The position numbers and the translations under genes are program-made. From Aquabacterium sp. (lineage in GTDB: Bacteria; Pseudomonadota; Gammaproteobacteria; Burkholderiales; Burkholderiaceae_C), in contig NZ_JAUSAR010000137.1 in assembly GCF_030652515.1 (NCBI RefSeq), forward strand, positions 40,874 to 104,873: a stretch of DNA of 64,000 bases, given 5' to 3'. Below are positions 18,429-28,388 of the stretch, piece by piece. The stretch's first letter is position 1; every line of letters begins with the position of its first letter. A model generated the notes under the pieces. The model saw only the letters and a program-made list of their open reading frames with translations. It was not told the DNA's origin and ran no database searches.

Positions 18429-19349
18429 TTATACGTGCGCCAGCCAATCGGCGTACTTGGCGTTCTTGCCGGCGACGATCTCGAAGAAGGCCGCCTGCAG
18501 TTTGGTCGTGACCGGTCCGCGGCAGCCTGCGCCTATGGTGCGGTTGTCCAGTTCGCGGATGGGCGTGACTTCGGCTGCGGTGCCGGTGAAGAAGGCTTCC
18601 TCGGCGCAATACACTTCGTCGCGCGTGATGCGCTTTTCGATCAATTCCAGGCCCATGTCCTTGGCCAGCGTGACGATGGAGTCGCGCGTGATGCCTTCCA
18701 GGCACGAAGTCAGGTCCGGCGTGTACAGCTTGCCCTTCTTCACGATGAAAATATTTTCGCCCGCGCCCTCGGCCACGTAGCCGTCCACATCCAGCAGCAG
18801 TGCTTCGTCGTAGCCGTCGTGCGCCACTTCCTGATGCGCCAGGATGGAGTTGGTATAGGTGCCGACCGACTTGGAACGGCACATGTTGATGTTCACATGA
18901 TGGCGGGTAAAGCTGGAAGTTTTTACGCGGATACCTTTGGCCATGCCTTCTTCGCCCAGGTACGCCCCCCACGGCCATGCGGCCACGGCGACATGCACGC
19001 TGATGCTGGTGGCGGCGATGCCCATCGCTTCCGAACCGTAGAACACGATGGGGCGGATGTAGCAGGATTCCAGCTTGTTCGAGCGCACGACTTCCTTTTG
19101 CGCTTCCATGAGTGTGGCCTTGTCGAACGGCATCTTCATCTTGAAGATAAAAGCCGAGTTGAACAGTCGGTCGGTATGCTCCTGCAGGCGGAATATCGCT
19201 GTTCCCGTTGTGGTCTTGTACGCCCGCACGCCTTCGAATACCCCCATGCCGTAATGCAGCGTATGGGTAAGCACGTGGGTGGTGGCTTCGCGCCAAGGTA
19301 CGAGCTTGCCGTCGTACCAAATGAAGCCATCGCGGTCGGACATGGACAT
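18429..19349 (-). CDS. ilvE: branched-chain amino acid aminotransferase
   Basis: This fold-type IV PLP transaminase makes valine, leucine and isoleucine from their 2-oxo acids. It has 306 residues. The PLP lysine is in CRSKSVGTYTNSILA, followed by DVDGYVAEGAGENIF, the classic IlvE stretch, and EAFFTGTAAEVTPI near the C-terminus. It is the promoter-proximal gene of the - strand unit ilvE, zinc finger, waaF, phosphomannomutase, with the MITE-like element just after its stop. Confidence 0.96.
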   Translation of the reverse strand: MSMSDRDGFIWYDGKLVPWREATTHVLTHTLHYGMGVFEGVRAYKTTTGTAIFRLQEHTDRLFNSAFIFKMKMPFDKATLMEAQKEVVRSNKLESCYIRPIVFYGSEAMGIAATSISVHVAVAAWPWGAYLGEEGMAKGIRVKTSSFTRHHVNINMCRSKSVGTYTNSILAHQEVAHDGYDEALLLDVDGYVAEGAGENIFIVKKGKLYTPDLTSCLEGITRDSIVTLAKDMGLELIEKRITRDEVYCAEEAFFTGTAAEVTPIRELDNRTIGAGCRGPVTTKLQAAFFEIVAGKNAKYADWLAHV

Positions 19350-19512
19350 GGTGATTTCCTTAATTCGTTTTGTTGTTGCGAGGGCAGCGATTCTAGCTGT
19401 TTCTGCTCCGATAATGAAGCGCGGGGATGGAATGAGTGCGGGTAATGCGTTTTGGCGTATTCCTTTTGCGGCAGTTACGTGTAATCATCGCTTACATACG
19501 CGGGGGGGCGGA

Positions 19513-20814
19513 ATGGCGCAGCACATCGGTTCGCAGGAAATCAAGCCGGAAATGATGGATACGCAGGAAGAGAAGCTGCGCAAGAGTCTGCTCATCTTCG
19601 CGGCGGCATTCATGACGTTGGGGGTCATGCTGTGGCTGGCCATCTATTGGGCGATGGGGATTAATTTTTCCAGCAACGTTCCGTTGGGTTATCAGGTCAT
19701 CTCGGTCGCCTCGCTGGTTTACTACGTTAAGACCCGCAATTTCGAAGTGCTTCGCTTCGTCCAGCTTTCCCTGTTCCTGTTCGCCCCCTTCATCATGCAA
19801 TGGAGCATCGGCAGTTCGGTGACTTCCAGCGGCGTGGCTTTGTGGGCGCTGCTGGCACCGATCGGCGCGCTGGTGGTGTCGAACTGGCGCGAATCCATCC
19901 CCTGGTTTTTTGCCTACATCGTGCTGACGGCCGTGTCCGGCTTCTTCGATTTCTACCTGAGCACCGGCTCCGCGACGGGCATTCCGATGAACACCATCGG
20001 CGTGTTCTTTGCGCTCAACTTTGCGGCGATGTCGTCCATTGTGTATTTCCTGGTGCGCCACTTCGTCATCGAGACCGAAAAGATCAAGACCCAGCTCGAC
20101 CAGCAGCATGCCCTGCTGGCGGAAGAACAGAAAAAATCCGAGCGTGTGCTGTTCAACGTGCTGCCCTCCAACATTGCCGAGCGCCTGAAGAACAACCAGG
20201 GCCTGATCGCCGACGGGTACGCCGACGTCACCGTCATGTTCGCCGACCTGGTCAACTTCACCCAACTCACCGAGCAGATGTCGCCCGAACAGATGGTGGG
20301 GCTGCTGAATACGGTGTTCTCCGGTTTTGACGACCTTTCCGAAAAATACGGCTTGGAGAAGATCAAGACCATAGGCGATGCCTATATGGTGGTGGGAGGG
20401 CTGTCGCGCGAGCGTCCGGACTATGTGGAAGATATGGCGAACATGGCCATCGAGATGCTGGATTTCGTCGCCAAGCATCCGGCACTGGTCAAGCGCGATC
20501 TCGGCATCCATATCGGTATTGCCACCGGTCCGGTGGTGGCGGGCGTGATCGGAACCAAGCGCTTTATCTACGACCTGTGGGGCGATACGGTCAACATCGC
20601 CAGCCGGCTCACCGACGATGCCAAGCAGGGCAACATCCTGTGCGACAAACTGACTTTCAACCGCCTGCGCCACGAGTTCCTGTTTGAGCCGCCCAATGTG
20701 CTCAACGTCAAGGGCAAGGGCGAAATGACGTCGTATCGCCTTATCGGGCGCGTCGGGCAGAACACCAGCAACATCTATCAGTTGCCCGCATCCGGCACGG
20801 CCGTCACCGGCTAA
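19513..20814 (+). CDS. membrane-bound class III adenylate cyclase
   Basis: The 433-residue protein has five or six membrane helices at about residues 25-190, a coiled coil (IETEKIKTQLDQQHALLAEEQ) and a C-terminal cyclase domain (about 230-425). Metal-binding Asp is in VTVMFADLVNFTQ with the second Asp in TIGDAYMVVGG. The purine-selecting pair is Lys in EKIKTIGDAYM and Asp in IYDLWGDTVNIASR, which indicates ATP rather than GTP. The ATG at 19513 follows GGGGGGCGGA; upstream in-frame starts overlap the ilvE promoter area. Its stop overlaps the convergent glnE stop by 2 bases. Confidence 0.9.
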   Translation: MAQHIGSQEIKPEMMDTQEEKLRKSLLIFAAAFMTLGVMLWLAIYWAMGINFSSNVPLGYQVISVASLVYYVKTRNFEVLRFVQLSLFLFAPFIMQWSIGSSVTSSGVALWALLAPIGALVVSNWRESIPWFFAYIVLTAVSGFFDFYLSTGSATGIPMNTIGVFFALNFAAMSSIVYFLVRHFVIETEKIKTQLDQQHALLAEEQKKSERVLFNVLPSNIAERLKNNQGLIADGYADVTVMFADLVNFTQLTEQMSPEQMVGLLNTVFSGFDDLSEKYGLEKIKTIGDAYMVVGGLSRERPDYVEDMANMAIEMLDFVAKHPALVKRDLGIHIGIATGPVVAGVIGTKRFIYDLWGDTVNIASRLTDDAKQGNILCDKLTFNRLRHEFLFEPPNVLNVKGKGEMTSYRLIGRVGQNTSNIYQLPASGTAVTG

Positions 20815-23513
20815 TCCGTTTCCAGCAGGACTTTCCAGAGCGCCAGCACCGGGGCGGTATCCAGCCTGTCCTGCGCGATGCGGCACGGGGACTGGTTGTT
20901 CAGGCGCATCTGGTGCTGAATGACGCGCAGTTCCCGGTACAGTTCGCGCACCCGGTTGCTGATTTCAACGTCGATCAAATTCAACTTTGCTGCGGTTTCC
21001 AGCAGGGCGAGATTGCCGCTGTTTGCGGTCAATTCGGCGTGCGCGGCGGCATGCGCCAGCACCAGAAACTGCACCATGAACTCGATGTCCACCATGCCGC
21101 CGCTGTCGTGTTTGATGTCGAACAAGTCGGTCGTGTTCGCATGGCCTTCGTGCATCTTGCGGCGCATCTCGATCACATCCAGCCGCAGTTTGGCAATGTC
21201 GCGCGGCATGCGCAGCACTTCGTTGCGGATGCGGCCGAAATCCGCGCCGACAGCGGCATCGCCCGCGCAATAGCGGGCACGCGTCAGCGCCTGGTGTTCC
21301 CACACCCAGGCATTCTTGCGCTGGTATTCCTCGAATGCGCCTATCGAACTGACCAGCAGGCCGCTGTCCCCGTTGGGGCGCAGGCGCAGGTCGACTTCGT
21401 ACAAACGCCCGGAAGCGGTGTGGCTGGAGAGCAGGGTATTGATGCGTTGCGCCAGGCGCGCGTAGATTTCGCCCGCTTCGGGATGGTCGTCGTCGTACAG
21501 GAACACGATATCGAGATCGGAGGCGTATCCCAGTTCGCGCCCTCCCAGTTTGCCGTAGGCGATGACGGCGAAGCGCGCGTCCTCGCGGTGCTTCTTCCGC
21601 GCATCGCGCCAGCACTGGCGCAGCGCGTGGCGCAGGATGAGATCGGCGAGGTCGCTCAGGTGGTCGCTCAATTTTTCCAGAGGCAGCAGTCCCTGCAGAT
21701 CCATTGCCAGCAGATGGAAGGTCTGCGTCTGCTGGAACTGGCGCATCGCGTCCATCTCGCGTTCGGTGTCGCCCGCGTGCGCTTCGAGTTGCATCGCAAG
21801 CTGCGCATCCAGTGCCGCCCAATCCGGCGCCACGTACAGTTCGCGCGTATCCAGCAATTCGTCGAGCAGGATGGGGTGCTGCGTCAGGTAGTCGCCCGCC
21901 CAGGCGCTGGCGGCAAGCAGGCGCACGAGGCGCGGCAAGGCTTGCGGATATTCGGCCAAGAAGGCGAGATAGGCCGCGCGCCGCGCGATGGCTTCCAGCA
22001 GCACCAGCGTGCGGCGCAGTGCCGCGTCGGAGTTGGAGGTTTCCGCGCACAGCTCGGCCAGACGCGGCACCAGCGCATCCAGGCGGTGGCGGCTGACTTC
22101 AGGCAGTTGCTGGTAGCGGCTGCCGTTGCGGAATTGCAGCAGGTTTTCGGCCAGGGACGCACTGTCGGCGAAGCCGAGCTTGGCGAGCGCAGCATCGAGT
22201 TCTTCCGTCTTGGCGGCGTCGTGCCACCAGGTGCATTCGGTGGCTTCCTGCTTCTCGCCGAACACGGTTTCGAATTGGCGGCTGACGAAGTCGCGCAGCG
22301 GATCGAGCGCGGCGAGCAGCGCCGCATAGTCGGCAAAACCCATCGCGGTCGCGATGACGGCTTGCACTTCGGCGTCTGCGGGCAATTCCTGAGTCTGCTG
22401 GTCGTCCAGGTATTGCAGGCGGTGTTCGAGGTTGCGCAGGAAAATATAGCTCTCGTTCAGGCGTGTGACCGTGTCGGCGCTGAGTTCGCCGTTGAGAACC
22501 AGTTGGCGCAGCACCTGCTGCGTGGGGCGGATGCGCAGGCGCACATCGCGACCGCCGCGAATCAGCTGGAATACCTGTGCGATGAATTCGATCTCGCGTA
22601 TGCCGCCGGGGCCGAGCTTGATGTTGTGAAACCGGTCGCGGCGCTCCACTTCGGCACGGATCTGCGCATGCAGTTTGCGCATGGAATCGAAGACGCCGAA
22701 ATCCAGGTATTTGCGGAACACGAACGGCTGCGCGAGTTTTTCCAGTTCTGCGGTGTGCAGGCAGTTCGCGGGCGACACGACGCGCGCCTTGATCCACGCA
22801 TAGCGTTCCCATTCGCGTCCCTGCGCCACCAGATACTCCTCCAGTGCGGCAAAGCTCATGGTCAGCGGGCCGCTGTCGCCGTAGGGGCGCAGGCGCATGT
22901 CGACGCGGAATACATAGCCGTCCGCGGTCAGGTCGTTGATGAGGGCAATCAGTTTGCGCCCGAGACGGTTGAAAAACTCGTGGTTGTTTACGGTTCGCGG
23001 GCCATCGGTTTCGCCGTCCTCGGGATAGACGAAGATCAGGTCGATGTCGGAAGAAACGTTGAGCTCGCCGCCGCCCAGCTTGCCCATGCCGATCACCAGC
23101 AGTTCCTGCGGTTTTCCGCTTTCCGCCCCGAGCGGTTGTCCGTATTGCGCCACCAGCGCCTGCATGGCGTGGCGGTGCGCATGCTGCACGGCGAGTTCGG
23201 CGAGAGCGGTCATGCTGCGCATCACTTCGTCCAGATCGGCAAGCCCGTTCAGGTCGCGCGTCAGCACATGCAGCATTACGCGCTTGCGCAGGCCGCGCAA
23301 AGCCGCAGACAGCTGTCCTTCGTCTTCCGCAGGCAGTGCTTCCAGCCAGCGGCCGATGGCTTGGCTATCGCAAGGGGCGAGGTAATGGTCGCGCAGCCAT
23401 CCGGTCAGCTCCGGCTCGGCATCGAGCAGGCGGGCGAGATAACGGCTGCAGTGTCGCGCATGGCTCACCATTGCGTCGAAATCGGCTGTGGGGCGAGGGT
23501 TTTCGGTATTCAT
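20811..23513 (-). CDS. glnE: bifunctional glutamine synthetase adenylyltransferase / adenylyl-removing enzyme
   Basis: GlnE adenylylates and deadenylylates glutamine synthetase in response to glutamine and PII. The 900-residue protein has the usual duplicated nucleotidyltransferase layout: the N-terminal removase core with SSDIDLIFVYPEDGE and the C-terminal transferase core with ASDLDIVFLYDDDHP, each followed by an LRLRPYGDSG / LRLRPNGDSG segment. The start MNTENPRPTADF is at 23513, with GGAGGGG-type purines partly before it. It is transcribed away from yhdP. Confidence 0.96.
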   Translation of the reverse strand: MNTENPRPTADFDAMVSHARHCSRYLARLLDAEPELTGWLRDHYLAPCDSQAIGRWLEALPAEDEGQLSAALRGLRKRVMLHVLTRDLNGLADLDEVMRSMTALAELAVQHAHRHAMQALVAQYGQPLGAESGKPQELLVIGMGKLGGGELNVSSDIDLIFVYPEDGETDGPRTVNNHEFFNRLGRKLIALINDLTADGYVFRVDMRLRPYGDSGPLTMSFAALEEYLVAQGREWERYAWIKARVVSPANCLHTAELEKLAQPFVFRKYLDFGVFDSMRKLHAQIRAEVERRDRFHNIKLGPGGIREIEFIAQVFQLIRGGRDVRLRIRPTQQVLRQLVLNGELSADTVTRLNESYIFLRNLEHRLQYLDDQQTQELPADAEVQAVIATAMGFADYAALLAALDPLRDFVSRQFETVFGEKQEATECTWWHDAAKTEELDAALAKLGFADSASLAENLLQFRNGSRYQQLPEVSRHRLDALVPRLAELCAETSNSDAALRRTLVLLEAIARRAAYLAFLAEYPQALPRLVRLLAASAWAGDYLTQHPILLDELLDTRELYVAPDWAALDAQLAMQLEAHAGDTEREMDAMRQFQQTQTFHLLAMDLQGLLPLEKLSDHLSDLADLILRHALRQCWRDARKKHREDARFAVIAYGKLGGRELGYASDLDIVFLYDDDHPEAGEIYARLAQRINTLLSSHTASGRLYEVDLRLRPNGDSGLLVSSIGAFEEYQRKNAWVWEHQALTRARYCAGDAAVGADFGRIRNEVLRMPRDIAKLRLDVIEMRRKMHEGHANTTDLFDIKHDSGGMVDIEFMVQFLVLAHAAAHAELTANSGNLALLETAAKLNLIDVEISNRVRELYRELRVIQHQMRLNNQSPCRIAQDRLDTAPVLALWKVLLETD

Positions 23514-23622
23514 GGAGGGGGCTTCGGGTTAAAATGGTTGCACTGTCCTTTGTGCCGCATTATAGGTTCTTCATGTCTCCCGCATCCCACAACTTGAAAC
23601 TATCGCACCGTACTTGCGCACG

Positions 23623-26600
23623 ATGCTGAAAGACTCTTTCCTACGCGGTCGGCGCAGGACGGGGCGTTTCACGCGCATTGCGCTGGAACTCGCGTCGCTG
23701 TTTGTGATCGTCGGCGCCGTAGTGCTGCTGACATTGCGCTATCAGATCTTGCCGAATATCGAGCGCTATCACGCGCAAATCACCACCGCCGCGAGCGCGG
23801 CCATCGGGCAGCCACTGACCATCGGCAAGATAGGCGCCGACTGGGATGGCTTGCGGCCGCGCCTGTTGCTGTCCGATGTGCAGATTCTGGACAAGCAGGG
23901 GCAAGTTGCCCTGAGTCTGCCGCGCCTGGAAAACACGGTGGCGTGGACGAGCCTGCCCGCCTTCGAGCTGCGTTTCCACAGTCTGCTGGTGGATCGTCCG
24001 GATCTGTCGGTGCGGCGCGATGCGCAGGGGCTTCTGCATGTGGCGGGAATCGCGCTGGGCGAGCGCTCCGGGGGCGAGCGCAGCAATTCGGACTGGCTGC
24101 TGCACCAGTCGAATATCGTGATTCGCAACGGGCGCATTACCTGGCAGGACGAATTGCGCGCCGCGCCGCCGCTGGTGCTGGAACAGGTCGACCTGAGCAT
24201 AGACAACCGGCGTGGACGCCACCGCTTTGCGGTGCGCGCGTCGGCACCGGAGAAACTGGCTTCCCGCCTGGACGTGCGCGGCAGCTTTAAAGGCGACAGC
24301 CTGGCCGACATGGGCGACTGGCGCGGGGAACTCTACACCCGGCTCGAATACGCGGACGTGCTGGCCTGGAAGCCCTGGGTGACGCTGCCCAATGCGTTCA
24401 GGCACGGCAAGGGGGCGCTGCGCCTGTGGCTGGGTTTCGAGCAGGGTGAGCTGCGCAGCGTGGATGCCGATGTCGCCCTGGCCGGCGTGCAGGCGCGCCT
24501 GTCGGAAGAATTGCCGCAGCTTGAACTGCGCGAGATGCGCGGGCGCATCGGCTGGCATCAACTGGAACGCGGCTTCGAGGTGGTCACGCAGCGGCTTTCA
24601 CTGCAGATGCGCGACGGCTTTGAATTGAAGCCGACGGATTTCTACCTGCGCCTCATGCAGGGCGATGGCGCCAACCAGCAGCCTTCCGGCGAGATACGTG
24701 CAAACTCGCTGCGCCTGGGCGGGTTCGTCAAATTGATGAACTATCTGCCGCTGAACGAGGACATCAAGAAACGCTGGATGGAGGCCGCGCCGCGCGGCGA
24801 AGTCGCCGACCTGCAGGCGCAGTGGCAGGGCGGTTTCGACGATATCGCCCGGTATGAAGTCAAGGCGGTCTTCGACGGATTGTCCATGCACCGTGTCGGC
24901 AACCTGCCCGGGTTCTCCGGCCTGAGCGGCAAGGTGGATGGCGCGGACAGCGGTGGCGCGCTGGTGCTGGACAGCCGCAAGCTCAAACTCGACGCGCCGC
25001 AACTGTTTGCGGAGCCGGTGGAGTTCGACAAGTTGACGGCACGCCTCGGTTGGCAGCGCAATTCGCGCGGGCTTGAGATCAAGTTGAGCAACGTCGAACT
25101 CGCCAATGCCGATCTGGCCGGAACTATTTTCGGCAGCTACCAGGCCGAGGCCGACGGTCCCGGTTCGGTCGATGCCACGGTGGAGATGACACGCGTCGCG
25201 GTGCAGCGCACCGCGCACTACACGCCGGTACCGGCGGTGAACAAGAAAACGCGCGACTGGCTGCAGGCCGCGCTGCAGGACGGGCAGGCGGACAGGTTCC
25301 ACGTGCGCCTGCGCGGCAATCTGCGCGATTTTCCCTTTGTCGGCAATGCGCGCGGCATCTTCCGTCTGGAAGCGCGGGCCAAGGGTGTGGACATGGAGTT
25401 CATCGAGGGCTGGCCCAGACTTGAAGATGCGCAGGCCGAGTTGCTGATCGAGGGCAACAAGCTGGAAGTCAGGGCGAAGACGGCCACGACCAACGGCGCG
25501 CGCCTGCAAAACGTCGTGGTGGGCATTCCCAACCTGCTGGATCACAATCTGCTGCTGCAGGTGCGCGGCGAGGCGGTGGAGTCGACGCAGCGCTGCCTGG
25601 ACTACATCGTCGCGAGCCCGGTAAACGGCTATCTCGACGGATTCACCGAGGGCATCACGGCCAAGGGCGATGGCAAGCTCAGCCTGCAAGTCGACATACC
25701 GCTGACCGGCGAGGAGCCGGTCAAGGTGCGCGGCGACTACCGTTTCGTGAACAACGAAGTCGACATCGGAACGCAGGTTCCGCTGTTGCGCAAGGTGAAC
25801 GGCGCGCTCATGTTCACCGAGTCGTCGGTGAATGCGGGGGATATAAACGCCCAGATACTGGGTGGTCCGGCGCAACTGATGGTACTCAGCGAAAATGGTG
25901 CGCTGGTTACCAAGGCCAGCGGCAAGCTCGATCTGGACAATCTCAACAAACTGAAACCGCATCCCCTGCTGAATCGCGTGCATGGCAGCGCCGACTGGCG
26001 GGCCGATATACACGTGCAGAACAAGCTGGTCGATGTGACGGTGGACTCCGAGCTGCAGGGCATCGCATCGAACTTGCCCGCGCCCTTGGATAAACGCGCC
26101 GGCGAGCGCATTCCGCTGCACTTCGAGCAAAAGAGCATCAATCCGAAGCAGGACATGCTGAGCCTGAAGTATGGGGCGCTGCTCGATGCCAAGCTGGCGC
26201 GGGTGAAGGATGCGGAAGGGATATGGAATTACCGCAGCGGGCGGGTCGCACTCGGCGGCGCTGCGGTCACGCGCGGCGGGAGCGGGATATGGGTCGTCGG
26301 CAATTTGCCGCACGCATCTCTGGAAGGATGGAGCGGTCTGGGGCTGGGTAATGGCGCCGGCGGAACGCTGCCGAATGTGGCGGGCATCGACGTGAACGTG
26401 GACAAGTTGACCGGCTATGGCAATACCGTGGGTGAACTGGACATCAAGGGCAGTTCGCGTAACGGCCTGCTCAGTTTGCGCCTTGCCTCCAGGGAATTGA
26501 ACGGTGATGTGATCTGGCAGCCGCAGGGCAACGGCAAATTGCTGGGCCGTTTCAGGAACGCGATGCTGGGCGAAGGCCCGGGCGAGGCGGCGCCGGACGT

Positions 26601-27480
26601 GGCGGCCGATTCGGAGAATATAGGGGCGCCCGACAACACTTCTTTCCCGGAAGTGGACGTTGCGGTGGAGAAGCTTACCTACAAGGGGCGTCAGCTCGGC
26701 AAGCTGGAGGTGGCGATGAGCGAAGCCGGCGGCGATGTGCAGTTGGACAGTCTGTTGCTCATCAATCCGGACGGCGTGCTGAGCATGAGCGGCAAATGGC
26801 AGGCGGCGCCGGAACAGACCCAGGTCAAGCTGCGCGTGGATATCAGCGATGCGGGCAAAATCCTGTCGCGTTCCGGTTATCCCGACAGCCTCAAGGATGG
26901 CAGCGGCACGCTGGAAAGCGATCTGCGCTGGTCGGGGGCGCCGGGTAGCTTCAACAATGCCAAGCTGAACGGGACGATGAATCTGAAAGTGGGCAAGGGG
27001 CGTTTTCTCAAGCTCAACGATTCCAAAGTGGGCACGCTGAAGCTGCTCGGGGTGCTGAGTCTGCAATCCCTCCCCAAGCGCATCACGCTCGACTTTACCG
27101 ACGTGTTCAGCGACGGCTTCCAGTTCGACAGCATCACCGGCAACGCGCAGATCGTGAACGGCCTGTTGCTGACCAACGACATGAAACTCTCCGGAGCCTC
27201 GGCAAAGGTCACCATGACCGGACAGGTCGACCTGAACCGCGAAACGCAGAACCTGAAGGTGCGCATCATGCCGACCATAGGCGATAACGTGTCGCTGCTT
27301 TCCTTTGCGGCCGGTCCCGTGGTCGGTGTGGGGGTATTGCTGGCCAACAAGATTTTGCGCGATCCTCTCGATAAGCTGGTGTCGTTTGAATACAATGTAA
27401 GCGGCAGTTGGGCAGACCCCAAGGTCGACAAGGTTGTGCAGTCCAAAGCGGTTCAGAACGGGCCGCTCACCGGCGAATGA
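23623..27480 (+). CDS. yhdP: YhdP family AsmA-like protein
   Basis: The 1285-residue protein has a single N-terminal membrane helix (ASLFVIVGAVVLLTLRYQI, about residues 24-42) followed by a very long periplasmic region of beta-rich repeats, as in the DUF3971/YhdP family. YhdP, TamB and AsmA-like proteins are thought to bridge the periplasm and move phospholipid to the outer membrane. The C-terminus contains the AsmA-like region ending in NVSGSWADPKVDKV. The start ATG 23623 (MLKDSFLRGRRR) is preferred over a TTG nine bases earlier. The nitrilase gene starts 53 bases downstream. Confidence 0.92.
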   Translation: MLKDSFLRGRRRTGRFTRIALELASLFVIVGAVVLLTLRYQILPNIERYHAQITTAASAAIGQPLTIGKIGADWDGLRPRLLLSDVQILDKQGQVALSLPRLENTVAWTSLPAFELRFHSLLVDRPDLSVRRDAQGLLHVAGIALGERSGGERSNSDWLLHQSNIVIRNGRITWQDELRAAPPLVLEQVDLSIDNRRGRHRFAVRASAPEKLASRLDVRGSFKGDSLADMGDWRGELYTRLEYADVLAWKPWVTLPNAFRHGKGALRLWLGFEQGELRSVDADVALAGVQARLSEELPQLELREMRGRIGWHQLERGFEVVTQRLSLQMRDGFELKPTDFYLRLMQGDGANQQPSGEIRANSLRLGGFVKLMNYLPLNEDIKKRWMEAAPRGEVADLQAQWQGGFDDIARYEVKAVFDGLSMHRVGNLPGFSGLSGKVDGADSGGALVLDSRKLKLDAPQLFAEPVEFDKLTARLGWQRNSRGLEIKLSNVELANADLAGTIFGSYQAEADGPGSVDATVEMTRVAVQRTAHYTPVPAVNKKTRDWLQAALQDGQADRFHVRLRGNLRDFPFVGNARGIFRLEARAKGVDMEFIEGWPRLEDAQAELLIEGNKLEVRAKTATTNGARLQNVVVGIPNLLDHNLLLQVRGEAVESTQRCLDYIVASPVNGYLDGFTEGITAKGDGKLSLQVDIPLTGEEPVKVRGDYRFVNNEVDIGTQVPLLRKVNGALMFTESSVNAGDINAQILGGPAQLMVLSENGALVTKASGKLDLDNLNKLKPHPLLNRVHGSADWRADIHVQNKLVDVTVDSELQGIASNLPAPLDKRAGERIPLHFEQKSINPKQDMLSLKYGALLDAKLARVKDAEGIWNYRSGRVALGGAAVTRGGSGIWVVGNLPHASLEGWSGLGLGNGAGGTLPNVAGIDVNVDKLTGYGNTVGELDIKGSSRNGLLSLRLASRELNGDVIWQPQGNGKLLGRFRNAMLGEGPGEAAPDVAADSENIGAPDNTSFPEVDVAVEKLTYKGRQLGKLEVAMSEAGGDVQLDSLLLINPDGVLSMSGKWQAAPEQTQVKLRVDISDAGKILSRSGYPDSLKDGSGTLESDLRWSGAPGSFNNAKLNGTMNLKVGKGRFLKLNDSKVGTLKLLGVLSLQSLPKRITLDFTDVFSDGFQFDSITGNAQIVNGLLLTNDMKLSGASAKVTMTGQVDLNRETQNLKVRIMPTIGDNVSLLSFAAGPVVGVGVLLANKILRDPLDKLVSFEYNVSGSWADPKVDKVVQSKAVQNGPLTGE

Positions 27481-27533
27481 AGTGCAGGAAAAACGTAACG
27501 CCCGAATAACCGATAATTTGAAAGCCATCGAAT

Positions 27534-28388
27534 ATGTCCAATCTCGATAACACCCAGTCCCGCATTGCCGCGCAACTCAGCGCATTCAAGGTTGCAGCCA
27601 TCCAGATGGCCTCCGGCCCCAAGGTCGAAGGCAATCTGAGCGAGGCGCGACGCCTGATCGCCAATGCGGCCGAACAGGGCGCGAAACTGGTGGTGCTGCC
27701 GGAGTTTTTCGCCATCATGGGCATGAACGAGCAGGACAAGGTGAAGGTTCGCGAACAGCCCGGTCAGGGGCCGATACAGGGTTTCATGAGCGAGATGGCG
27801 CGCAAGCACAAGATTTGGCTCATCGGTTCGCTGCCGCTGGCGGCCAGCTCTCCGGACAAGGTAATTAACAGTTGTCTGGTGTTCGACGAGGCGGGCGCGC
27901 AAGTGGCGCGCTACGACAAGATCCATTTGTTCAACCTGACGCTGGGCAACGAGCACTACAACGAAGCCAGCACCATCGAGGCCGGAAACAAGGTGGTGGT
28001 GGTGGATAGCCCGTTCGGTCGCATCGGTCTGGCGGTGTGTTACGACCTGCGTTTCCCCGAGCTGTTCCGGGCCATGAAGGACGTGAACATCATCGTGCTG
28101 CCTTCCGCATTTACCGCCACCACCGGCAAAGTGCACTGGGAGCCGCTGGTGCGCGCTCGCGCCATCGAAAACCTGTCCTACGTCATTGCTGCGGCGCAGG
28201 GCGGCTACCATGTGAGCGGACGCGAGACGCACGGCCACACCATGGTCGTCGATCCCTGGGGGCGCATCATGGACGAGTTGCCGCGCGGTTCCGGCGTGGT
28301 CATCGCCGAAGTGAATCCCGGCTACCAGGCCAGCCTGCGCAACAGCCTGCCGGTTCTGTCGCACCGCACTTTGTCCTGCAATACATGA
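27534..28388 (+). CDS. carbon-nitrogen hydrolase (Nit family amidase)
   Basis: This 284-residue nitrilase-superfamily enzyme has the full catalytic triad: Glu57 (VVLPEFFA), Lys129 (YDKIHLFN) and Cys169 ([14 protein letters not shown]). The last motif is typical of the Nit1/Nit2 branch; a metabolite-repair deaminated-glutathione amidase role is likely but not provable here. The stop overlaps tldD (ATGA, 28385-28388). yhdP-nit-tldD is a recurring order in beta- and gammaproteobacteria. Confidence 0.92.
   Translation: MSNLDNTQSRIAAQLSAFKVAAIQMASGPKVEGNLSEARRLIANAAEQGAKLVVLPEFFAIMGMNEQDKVKVREQPGQGPIQGFMSEMARKHKIWLIGSLPLAASSPDKVINSCLVFDEAGAQVARYDKIHLFNLTLGNEHYNEASTIEAGNKVVVVDSPFGRIGLAVCYDLRFPELFRAMKDVNIIVLPSAFTATTGKVHWEPLVRARAIENLSYVIAAAQGGYHVSGRETHGHTMVVDPWGRIMDELPRGSGVVIAEVNPGYQASLRNSLPVLSHRTLSCNT

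Noticed and set aside
24598..27528. A 976-codon open frame opposite yhdP
   Set aside because: Typical antisense shadow in GC-rich DNA; the composition is that of a complementary frame and no motif is present.
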